64,000 nucleotides of DNA from assembly GCF_003464085.1 (NCBI RefSeq), contig NZ_QSDR01000004.1:130390-194389 (forward strand), given 5' to 3'. A model generated the notes under the pieces. The model had not been told where the DNA came from, ran no database searches, and was given only the letters and a program-made list of their open reading frames with translations. The translations under genes were made by a program, and so were the position numbers. This document shows, in pieces, positions 57,556 through 64,000 of the stretch (its first letter is position 1; each line of letters opens with the position of its first letter). The stretch is from Clostridium sp. AM58-1XD (GTDB lineage Bacteria; Bacillota; Clostridia; Lachnospirales; Lachnospiraceae).

Positions 57556-58463
57556 GCCAGCCGCTGAATAATCTTTCTGACACACCGCGTGACGCCGGCC
57601 TCCATACCGCCGACGTCATTACGGAGCCTATGGACCAACCTGTTTTTTCAGGCTCTGAACGGTCTGCATTAAAATTTGCCGTTTCACCGGCTCAAAGAGA
57701 ATTTCTTTTGAAAGAACAGTTTTACAGGCGTAAAGTTACCATCCTTCGCTCTATGCTGCTTGTTCTCTTCCTCGCTCTGTGGGAACTCGGTGCGCAGACA
57801 GGAGCCATTAACGATTTCATCTTCAGTTCTCCTTCCAGAATTGCCAGATGTTTTCTCACCATGGCAGAAGGAGGCACAATTTTCTTCCATATTGGAATCA
57901 CGCTTTTCGAAACACTGCTGAGTTTTCTGCTCGTAGTATTTCTCGGATTATTATGTTCCCTGCTTCTATGGATGTCAAAGAGCTTTTCCGACGTAATGGA
58001 ACCATACCTGGTTGCCTTAAACAGCCTGCCTAAATCTGCCCTAGCCCCTCTTCTGATCGTATGGCTTGGCAATAATATGAAAACCATCATTGTTGCAGCC
58101 GTTTCTGTAGCTGTATTCGGCTCCATTATGACGCTGTTTACCAGCTTTAGACAGACCGACCCGGAGAAAATCAAGCTGATCTATTCTCTGGGCGGTAAGA
58201 GGAAGGATGTGCTTTCCAAAGTACTCCTTCCCTCCTCCGTCCCGATTATTATCAGCAATATGAAGGTCAACATCGGCCTCTGTCTTGTAGGCGTCATCAT
58301 CGGCGAATTTCTTGCCGCCAATGCAGGATTGGGGTATCTGATCATATACGGGCAGCAGACATTCCGTATGGATCAGGTCGTAATGTCAATCGTAATTCTG
58401 TGCCTTGTATCCGCTGTGCTCTATCAGGGAATCACCTTACTGGAGAAAAAAATACAGCACTGA
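57552..58463 (+). CDS. ABC transporter permease (SsuC/TauC-like)
   Basis: It has 303 residues. A hydrophilic N-terminus of about 65 residues precedes six membrane segments. The ATPase-contact loop lies at YSLGGKRKDVLSKVLLPSSVPII, and FLAANAGLGYLIIYGQQTFRMDQV is the family's C-terminal block. It overlaps the ATPase stop as ATGA. No substrate-binding protein gene is in sight, so the ligand cannot be named. Confidence 0.9.
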   Translation: MSQPLNNLSDTPRDAGLHTADVITEPMDQPVFSGSERSALKFAVSPAQREFLLKEQFYRRKVTILRSMLLVLFLALWELGAQTGAINDFIFSSPSRIARCFLTMAEGGTIFFHIGITLFETLLSFLLVVFLGLLCSLLLWMSKSFSDVMEPYLVALNSLPKSALAPLLIVWLGNNMKTIIVAAVSVAVFGSIMTLFTSFRQTDPEKIKLIYSLGGKRKDVLSKVLLPSSVPIIISNMKVNIGLCLVGVIIGEFLAANAGLGYLIIYGQQTFRMDQVVMSIVILCLVSAVLYQGITLLEKKIQH

Positions 58464-58486
58464 TTCGCATATCGATAAGTTTACCG

Positions 58487-58521
58487 CCCGGCAGCCCCGT
58501 TCAGGCCGCCGGGTATTTTTT
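58487..58521 (+). terminator. Terminator of the ABC operon
   Basis: CCCGGC pairs with GCCGGG around a 15-nt loop, followed by TATTTTTT. Confidence 0.8.
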
Positions 58522-58651
58522 ACACATAATAAGCAGCACTTTCTGTAAATTTCGTGAATATTGATGATTGTAAAACAGCTGATTTTCCTATAAAATCTTA
58601 TAGACTTACAGCAAAAAATGAAATTGCTCGATTACTCCAGGAGGAACTTAT

Positions 58652-60025
58652 ATGAACCAGAAAAAATCCGCTGCACCTGTGAAAGAAATGACTTCCGGCA
58701 GTCCCGCAAAGCTGATTCTCGGATTCGCTGTCCCTATGCTATTAGGCCTTTTATTCCAACAGTTTTACAGTATGGTCGATACAGTCATTGTCGGAAAATT
58801 TCTGGGAGTGGAAGCCCTTGCGGCCGTAGGCTCTACAGCTGCAATTAACTTTATGGTCAACGGATTCGTGATCGGCGTCTGTTCCGGATTCTCCATCCCT
58901 GTCGCACAGCGTTTCGGGGCGCAGGATTACAAAGATATGAGGAAATTTACGGCCAACGCCGGATGGCTTTCCATTATCTTTGCCGTCGTCATGACAGCCG
59001 CCGTCAGCCTTCTGACCCGTAACATTCTTATATGGATGCAGACGCCCGGCAATATTATCGACGGCGCCTACAATTATATTTTTATTATCTTTCTGGGTAT
59101 ACCAGCTACCTTCCTGTACAACATCCTGGCAGGCATTATCCGTGCATTAGGCGATTCCAAAACGCCCGTGTATTTTCTTGTTTTTTCCAGTATTCTCAAC
59201 ATTGCTCTGGACCTGATCCTGATTGTCTGGGTAAAAACAGGCGTTTCCGGTGCCGCCTATGCCACGGTCATTTCACAGGGCGTTTCCGGCCTGCTGTGCC
59301 TGTGCTATATGAAAAAGAACTTCGACATCCTTAAACTGAAAAAAGAAGAAATGGCATGGAGCGGACGCCATGTGTACACACTCTGTAAAATGGGCGTTCC
59401 AATGGGGCTGCAATACTCGATCACTGCCATCGGCTCTGTCGTTATTCAGACTGCCATCAACAGTCTCGGTTCTGTTGCCGTCGCTTCTGTTACAGCAGGA
59501 CAGAAAGTCAGTATGCTCTTCTGCTGTCCCTTTGATGCTCTTGGCGGAACCATGGCTACATATGCAGGCCAGAATGCAGGAGCCGGGAAAATTGACCGAA
59601 TTCAGCAGGGCGTTAAGGCTGCAACTGTGATCGGCTCGGTTTATTCCGTCGCTGCCTTTGCCGTGCTGTTTTTCTTCGGAAACATGATACCGCTTCTGTT
59701 CGTAAGTGCCAGCGAAACTGTTGTGATTCACCAGGCCCACCTGTTTCTGATCTATAACTCCCTGTTTTATATTCCTCTTGTATTCGTAAATGTGTGGCGT
59801 TTCACGATTCAGGGAATGGGCTTCAGCCTTCTGGCCGTAATAGCAGGTATCTGTGAAATGTTCGCTCGTGCCTTTGTCGGTTTTGCTCTCGTCCCCATTT
59901 ACGGATACATCATCATCTGCTTCGCTTCCCCCCTTGCATGGCTCTGTGCGGATGCCTTCCTCATTCCGGCCTTCTGCCACTGCGTTCGCCGTATGAAACG
60001 GCTGATCGGAGGCTCTAACGTTTAA
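58652..60025 (+). CDS. MATE family efflux transporter
   Basis: It has 457 residues and twelve membrane segments. It begins MTSGSPAKLILGFAVPMLLGLLFQQFYSMVDTVIVGKFLG, the usual start of this MATE group, with YTLCKMGVPMGLQYSITAIGSVVIQ in the second half. The exported compound is unknown. It is not closely like the MATE at 17061, so this is not a recent duplication. AGGAGG precedes the start. Confidence 0.92.
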   Translation: MNQKKSAAPVKEMTSGSPAKLILGFAVPMLLGLLFQQFYSMVDTVIVGKFLGVEALAAVGSTAAINFMVNGFVIGVCSGFSIPVAQRFGAQDYKDMRKFTANAGWLSIIFAVVMTAAVSLLTRNILIWMQTPGNIIDGAYNYIFIIFLGIPATFLYNILAGIIRALGDSKTPVYFLVFSSILNIALDLILIVWVKTGVSGAAYATVISQGVSGLLCLCYMKKNFDILKLKKEEMAWSGRHVYTLCKMGVPMGLQYSITAIGSVVIQTAINSLGSVAVASVTAGQKVSMLFCCPFDALGGTMATYAGQNAGAGKIDRIQQGVKAATVIGSVYSVAAFAVLFFFGNMIPLLFVSASETVVIHQAHLFLIYNSLFYIPLVFVNVWRFTIQGMGFSLLAVIAGICEMFARAFVGFALVPIYGYIIICFASPLAWLCADAFLIPAFCHCVRRMKRLIGGSNV

Positions 60026-60137
60026 ACTCACGAAAGATTTCCTCATAAAAATTGCGATGTGCCTCTCCTTTTCGTTGCTATTATTCATATGTCCGTATAT
60101 AATCAGGGATAATACCCATAAAAGGACAGTTAAGCTT

Positions 60138-60504
60138 ATGGATTATATATCTGTCCCGGAAGCATCGAAAAAATGGAGGATTTCAGAACGTCGGGTACGG
60201 AGAACTTCAAGGCAACAATTTTTAACATGTAAATCTTCTGTCAATTACTCATTTATCAAATATAGATATTGGAATACATTGGACTATTTATTTACTTTTA
60301 ATTGGACTTGGAATTGCCAGACTTGCTTTTATTTCTTTTGATAAAGAACGCCTGTGTAGCATTATCTCAAAAGTTTCTGTCGCAACAGGGGTGGTAGCAA
60401 TCTGTTTATTTGCTGCGGCGAGAGAACCATATGCAACGATACTGCTGTTTTTGTTTTTTGCAGGAAAGATATTTTTATTGCTACAGCAAAGCAGGACAAA
60501 ATAA
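60138..60504 (+). pseudogene. Decayed fragments: HTH protein start and membrane protein end
   Basis: From 60138 the frame reads MDYISVPEASKKWRISERRV, the start of a small excisionase-like helix-turn-helix protein of the kind common in Clostridia, and then loses similarity. From about 60286 to 60504 another frame gives the hydrophobic end of a membrane protein (GLGIARLAFISFDKERLC to LLLQQSRTK). Neither has a full gene around it. The stretch looks like what deletions left of two genes. Confidence 0.55.
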
Positions 60505-60524
60505 ATAGTCTTAAATCCCTTAAA

Positions 60525-60559
60525 AATAGGCTCTGACACGATAAGCGTCGGAGCTTTTT
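60525..60559 (+). terminator. Terminator after the membrane-protein fragment
   Basis: GCTCTGAC pairs with GTCGGAGC around a 9-nt loop, followed by TTTTTT. Confidence 0.65.
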
Positions 60560-60661
60560 TCTATTGCGACAGCAGGTTTCTTGTACTTCGAGCTACGTGG
60601 ATGGATACTCAAATTGAGCTTGCAAGCAATTTATCACAACAAAAAGAAAGGAATGTATACT

Positions 60662-61065
60662 ATGCAAAAGAAATCAAAGAAATGTATCATTATAACTGGA
60701 ATTCTGTTTCTAATTTTTATGCAATCGTCATTTTATTTTATGTGTTCTTTGAATTTGTAATCATCAATTATAGACCGGTAATTCTCTCTCACAGTTTAGA
60801 AGCATCTTTTCCGTCCTCTCATACAGTGATTGTAATTTGTATTATGGTCACAGCAATGTTGCAGTTTCATTATTTACGTGACAAGAAAGTTTGTCTATGG
60901 ACAATAGATATAGCTTCTGTTTTGATTATTGTAGTAACGGTAGTAGGAAGACTTATATCGGGAGTTCATTGGTTTACTGACATCGTGGCAGGCATTTTAC
61001 TCTCATCAGCGTTAGTTACTCTCTATTATTCCATCCTAAAATATATAGAGGAAAAGAAGGGCTAA
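60662..61065 (+). pseudogene. PAP2 family phosphatase with an internal deletion
   Basis: The C-terminal 110 residues are a clear PAP2 domain: LEASFPSSHTVIVICIMVTAM with the SxxSH motif and VGRLISGVHWFTDIVAGILL with the catalytic SxxxHxxxD motif. The proper start with its ribosome site (AAGGAATGTATACT then ATG at 60662) reads MQKKSKKCIIITGILFLIF in another frame. PAP2 proteins of this type have about 80 more residues between those two parts, including the first membrane helices. A deletion that also shifts the frame explains this best, so the protein is probably not functional. Confidence 0.65.
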
Positions 61066-61084
61066 AAATAAATAATCCCGTATA

Positions 61085-61128
61085 CTGCTTTAACGACGGC
61101 AAAAGAAAAAAAGCCGTCGTAAAGCAGA
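61085..61128. terminator. Hairpin between PAP2 remnant and the inositol phosphatase
   Basis: CTGCTTTAACGACGGC pairs with GCCGTCGTAAAGCAG with one bulged base. The loop is AAAAGAAAAAAA. It lies between convergent genes. Confidence 0.65.
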
Positions 61129-61198
61129 TATTGTCATGTGTTTAAAAAAGCGGATGACGGTTCCCAGGATGATCGGAATGATTGAGCCATGAAATCTG

Positions 61199-61978
61199 TC
61201 AGAACCGATTCAGCACTTCATCCCTTAGAATCGTTCCGATCGTTCCGTTACTGGCCAGTATCTGCGACGGTTCCCCAATCCGAATACTGTCTCCCTGATA
61301 GTCGGTTACCGCTCCTCCTGCCTCTTCTACCAGCAGAAGGCCAGCCGCGTAATCCCATGGCTTTAAGGAATATTCATAGAATGCATCGATTCTTCCGCAG
61401 GCTACGTAAGCCAGATCCAGTGCTGCAGAACCGCCTCTGCGAATATCCTGACAGCGAAGAAATGTTTGCTGCATCTGTCGGAAGTTTCTTTCTGCCAGCT
61501 CTTTCTGATAGGGACTCGTTCCTATGGAGATCAGGCTTTCTTCCAGCGTTTCGGCCTTTGTCACATGGATTTGCTTTCCGTTTAAATATGCGCCACAGCC
61601 ACGCTTCGCATAGAAGATTTCATTCGTGTACGGCTGATAAATGATTCCCATAGTCATAACCTTATTTTCACACAGTCCCAGGGATATCGCACTGTGATGA
61701 TAATCATGAATCAAATTCGTTGTTCCGTCCACTGGGTCCAGAATCCATACAGCCCCGTTAAAGTCGATCCCGGAGTTGTCACGTTCTTCTCCCATAAACT
61801 GTATCTTCGGATATTTTTCCTTTAATCGTTTCTCCAGGAATTCTTCCACTGTTTTATCTACTTCAGTCACATAATCAGCAATCCCTTTTACTGTAATCTG
61901 ATGAGCTTTCGCTTCGTCATCAAAAAAAGGCGCCGCCTCGCGGATAACCGCGATCACATCTTCGGTACGAATTTCCAT
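61199..61978 (-). CDS. Inositol monophosphatase family protein
   Basis: It hydrolyses inositol phosphate or a similar sugar phosphate with Mg2+. It has 259 residues. Metal-site motifs are in order: TEVDKTVEEFL, FMGEERDNSG, VWILDPVDGTTNLIHDYHH and KPWDYAAGLLLVEEAGGAVTDYQG. The true substrate (inositol phosphate, fructose bisphosphate, pAp or another) cannot be told. It lies 160 bp downstream of gpmI, behind hairpin copy C. Confidence 0.92.
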   Translation of the reverse strand: MEIRTEDVIAVIREAAPFFDDEAKAHQITVKGIADYVTEVDKTVEEFLEKRLKEKYPKIQFMGEERDNSGIDFNGAVWILDPVDGTTNLIHDYHHSAISLGLCENKVMTMGIIYQPYTNEIFYAKRGCGAYLNGKQIHVTKAETLEESLISIGTSPYQKELAERNFRQMQQTFLRCQDIRRGGSAALDLAYVACGRIDAFYEYSLKPWDYAAGLLLVEEAGGAVTDYQGDSIRIGEPSQILASNGTIGTILRDEVLNRF

Positions 61979-62022
61979 ACTATTACCCTCTTTTATACGG
62001 ATGCAGGAAGAATAAAAAGGAG

Positions 62023-62085
62023 TACCCCCGATACCAGATGGAGTGACTTGGCCACTGCCTCAAAATGATTCCGGCATCGGGGGCA
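62023..62085. repeat. Long-hairpin repeat family, copy C
   Basis: TACCCCCGATACCAGAT pairs with ATTCCGGCATCGGGGGCA with G-T wobbles. The loop contains GAGTGACTTGGCCACTGCCT, 18 or more bases identical to copy A. On the minus strand it follows gpmI and is followed by CTTTTTATTC. Confidence 0.85.
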
Positions 62086-62139
62086 TGTTGGTTGTTACCT
62101 ATCCATCCTCCTCTTTTTTCCTTACATATACTATTTCAG

Positions 62140-63678
62140 TTATTTTACAAGCAGTGACTTTCCTGTCATTTCTTTCGGCTGTTCCATACCCATCAGCTCA
62201 ATGAGCGTCGGAGCGATATCTGCCAGGCAGCCGCCTTCTCTGAGCTTATAGGACGGATCTGCATTAACAAGAATAAACGGAACAGGATTCGTCGTATGGG
62301 CCGTAAACGGATCACCAGTCACGTAGTCGACCAGCTGTTCTGCATTGCCGTGATCTGCGCAGATAAACATAACGCCGTCCACTGCTTTTACTGCCTCAAC
62401 TGCGCGTCCAACGCATTCATCGACCGCTTCAATTGCCTTGATCGCCGCTGCTTCTACGCCTGTGTGACCCACCATGTCCGGATTAGCAAAGTTGATAATG
62501 ATTACATCATATTTATCGGATTTAATTGCCTCTACAAGCTTATCGCAAACAGCAGGCGCGCTCATTTCCGGCTGCAAATCGTATGTTGCTACCTTTGGAG
62601 ATTTCACAAGGATTCTGTCTTCTCCCTTATTCGGCTCTTCCACGCCTCCGTTGAAGAAAAACGTGACATGTGCATATTTTTCTGTCTCTGCAATTCTGGC
62701 CTGTGTCTTGCCATGGGCAGCCAGGAATTCACCAAATGTATTCGTTATGCTCTGTTTTTTAAATGCAACCAGCTTATTTGAAATCGTCTCGTCATAATCT
62801 GTAAAGCATACATAAACGAGATCCAGTCTCCTGGAACGTTCAAATCCTTTAAATTCATCATCACAGAAAGCTCTCGTAATTTCTCTTGCACGGTCTGGGC
62901 GGAAATTATAGAAAATAACGGAGTCATGGTCTTTAATGGAAGCAACTGGACTGCCGTTCTTCATCACGGCGAATGGAATAACAAATTCGTCGGTCTTATC
63001 GTCGTCATAAGAAGCCTGAATACCTGCTGTCGCACTCTCTGCCGTGCTGCCCTTTCCTTCTGTCAGAACTCTGTAGGCTTTTTCTACTCTGTCCCAGCGG
63101 TTGTCTCTGTCCATCGCATAGTAACGGCCCATAACAGTTGCCACTTCTCCTACGCCGATTTCTTTCATTTTTGCTTCCAGCTCTGCAACATAATCCTTAC
63201 CGGATGATGGCGGCGTATCACGCCCATCCAGGAAGCAGTGTACATAGACGTTCTTCAGACCGTTTCTCTTCGCCAGTTCCAGAAGTCCGTAAATATGTGT
63301 ATTGTGACTGTGAACGCCTCCGTCTGATACAAGGCCGAACAGATGAAGTGCCGAATCATTGTCCTTACAATTTCTGACAGCGGCCAGAAATGCCTCATTG
63401 TCAAAGAAATCTCCGTCCTGAATGGATTTGGTGATCCTCGTCAGTTCCTGATATACAATTCTTCCTGCCCCCATATTCAGATGACCCACCTCTGAGTTGC
63501 CCATCTGTCCGTCAGGCAGACCTACCGCCATGCCGCTGGCATTTCCCTTAACAAAGGGGCACTGGCTCATCAGCTGATCCATAATCGGGGTTCTTCCCTC
63601 ACATACCGCATTATGTTCACAATTATTATTTAATCCATATCCATCAAGTATCATTAATACTACTGGCTTTTTGCCCAT
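62140..63678 (-). CDS. gpmI: 2,3-bisphosphoglycerate-independent phosphoglycerate mutase
   Basis: This glycolytic enzyme interconverts 3- and 2-phosphoglycerate with two Mn2+. It has 512 residues. [14 protein letters not shown] holds the first metal Asp, and [21 protein letters not shown] the phosphoserine-forming Ser. [41 protein letters not shown] and [11 protein letters not shown] complete the site. AGGAG lies upstream of the start. It has its own promoter with a palindromic site. Confidence 0.96.
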   Translation of the reverse strand: MGKKPVVLMILDGYGLNNNCEHNAVCEGRTPIMDQLMSQCPFVKGNASGMAVGLPDGQMGNSEVGHLNMGAGRIVYQELTRITKSIQDGDFFDNEAFLAAVRNCKDNDSALHLFGLVSDGGVHSHNTHIYGLLELAKRNGLKNVYVHCFLDGRDTPPSSGKDYVAELEAKMKEIGVGEVATVMGRYYAMDRDNRWDRVEKAYRVLTEGKGSTAESATAGIQASYDDDKTDEFVIPFAVMKNGSPVASIKDHDSVIFYNFRPDRAREITRAFCDDEFKGFERSRRLDLVYVCFTDYDETISNKLVAFKKQSITNTFGEFLAAHGKTQARIAETEKYAHVTFFFNGGVEEPNKGEDRILVKSPKVATYDLQPEMSAPAVCDKLVEAIKSDKYDVIIINFANPDMVGHTGVEAAAIKAIEAVDECVGRAVEAVKAVDGVMFICADHGNAEQLVDYVTGDPFTAHTTNPVPFILVNADPSYKLREGGCLADIAPTLIELMGMEQPKEMTGKSLLVK

Positions 63679-63741
63679 GAACGTTCTCCTTTCAGATTAT
63701 GCTGCTTTTCTTTAAATCTCGCCTTTTAATCTTTCCTTATT

Positions 63742-63764
63742 ATGATATCCATAATGGATATCAT
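63742..63764. promoter_or_regulatory. 23-bp perfect palindrome at the gpmI transcription start
   Basis: ATGATATCCAT and ATGGATATCAT flank a single A. It lies at about +4 to +26 of the gpmI transcript, as inferred from the promoter at 63775-63803. The place suits a repressor operator. Confidence 0.6.
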
Positions 63765-63774
63765 CTATTTCCTT

Positions 63775-63803
63775 ATTCTACATGATTTATAAAATACTTG
63801 CAA
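63775..63803 (-). promoter_or_regulatory. gpmI promoter
   Basis: On the minus strand TTGCAA (63803-63798) and TAGAAT (63780-63775) have a 17-bp spacer. The leader is about 90 nt. Confidence 0.7.
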
Positions 63804-64000
63804 CGGGTGAATGATATTTTTTTGACGAATTTTAGACTATTATTTCGGTGATTATGGTTTATTTTTTCATATAGTATCGGTTGTACGGCTCCATCTTTTC
63901 TCCTACATTCCCGTAACATTGCAGCTTTTTAATATAATTTTAAATTTATGCCCAAACAAGAAGTTTAAATTTTATATGTTATATATAACATTATAATTAT
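63804..64000. other. AT-rich right end with no gene
   Basis: No open frame of note. ATGTTATATATAACAT (63976-63991) is a perfect 16-bp palindrome, perhaps an operator or terminator part for a gene beyond the edge. Confidence 0.45.

Overview
The window looks like a chromosomal segment of a Gram-positive anaerobe of the Clostridia, most likely Lachnospiraceae. The reasons are a complete six-gene Rnf complex, a T-box-controlled trp operon, glycine riboswitches, the Firmicutes-type GalT, an Lsa-like ABC-F protein, the rimP-nusA-ylxR-ylxQ-infB-rbfA-nrnA-truB-ribF order, and a repeat of CRISPR type I-C form. I saw no rRNA or tRNA gene, prophage or intact insertion sequence. Genus cannot be fixed from this sequence alone.

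Layout. 1-9 kb: a D,D-carboxypeptidase running off the left edge, a membrane protein of unknown function, a secreted DUF5722 glycosidase-like protein, ogt, a YitT protein and galT. 9.1-16.2 kb: trpEGDCFBA on the minus strand behind a T-box leader with a probable Trp specifier. 16.3-24.2 kb: a Crp/Fnr regulator divergent from a MATE exporter, a Gx transporter, a YkgJ protein, a PAS-GGDEF-EAL protein, recQ and a lipoprotein. 24.2-27.6 kb: a Na+/amino acid symporter and an alanine-glyoxylate-type aminotransferase, divergent and each behind its own glycine riboswitch. 27.6-32.9 kb: rnfCDGEAB. 33.4-39.5 kb: an AraC regulator, a flavin-binding protein, bcp, an Lsa-like ABC-F protein, a VOC protein and a membrane GGDEF protein. 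39.7-45.6 kb: an alpha-glucoside PTS, a GH4 phospho-glucosidase and two RpiR regulators. 45.7-46.1 kb: a small CRISPR array without cas genes. 46.7-55 kb: the translation operon. 55-61 kb: an amidohydrolase, a two-gene ABC transporter, a second MATE protein and a decayed stretch. 61-64 kb: an inositol phosphatase and gpmI.

The most important caveat is that eleven genes are broken by fourteen one-base losses. Restoring one base at each site gives a full-length, family-consistent protein whose length is a multiple of three. They include infB (two sites) and rimP, which a growing cell is not expected to lack. Eleven of the fourteen sites share one context, a C or G lost directly after GC, so I treat them as systematic sequence errors and annotate the repaired genes.

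Beyond genes, the window is rich in unexplained structured DNA: a three-copy family of about 70-bp hairpins behind unrelated genes, a 59-bp tandem hairpin array in the dacA leader, a 25-bp palindromic repeat family, direct repeats that run into an ABC transporter coding region, a palindrome centred at -41.5 of a MATE promoter, and a 23-bp perfect palindrome just downstream of the gpmI promoter.
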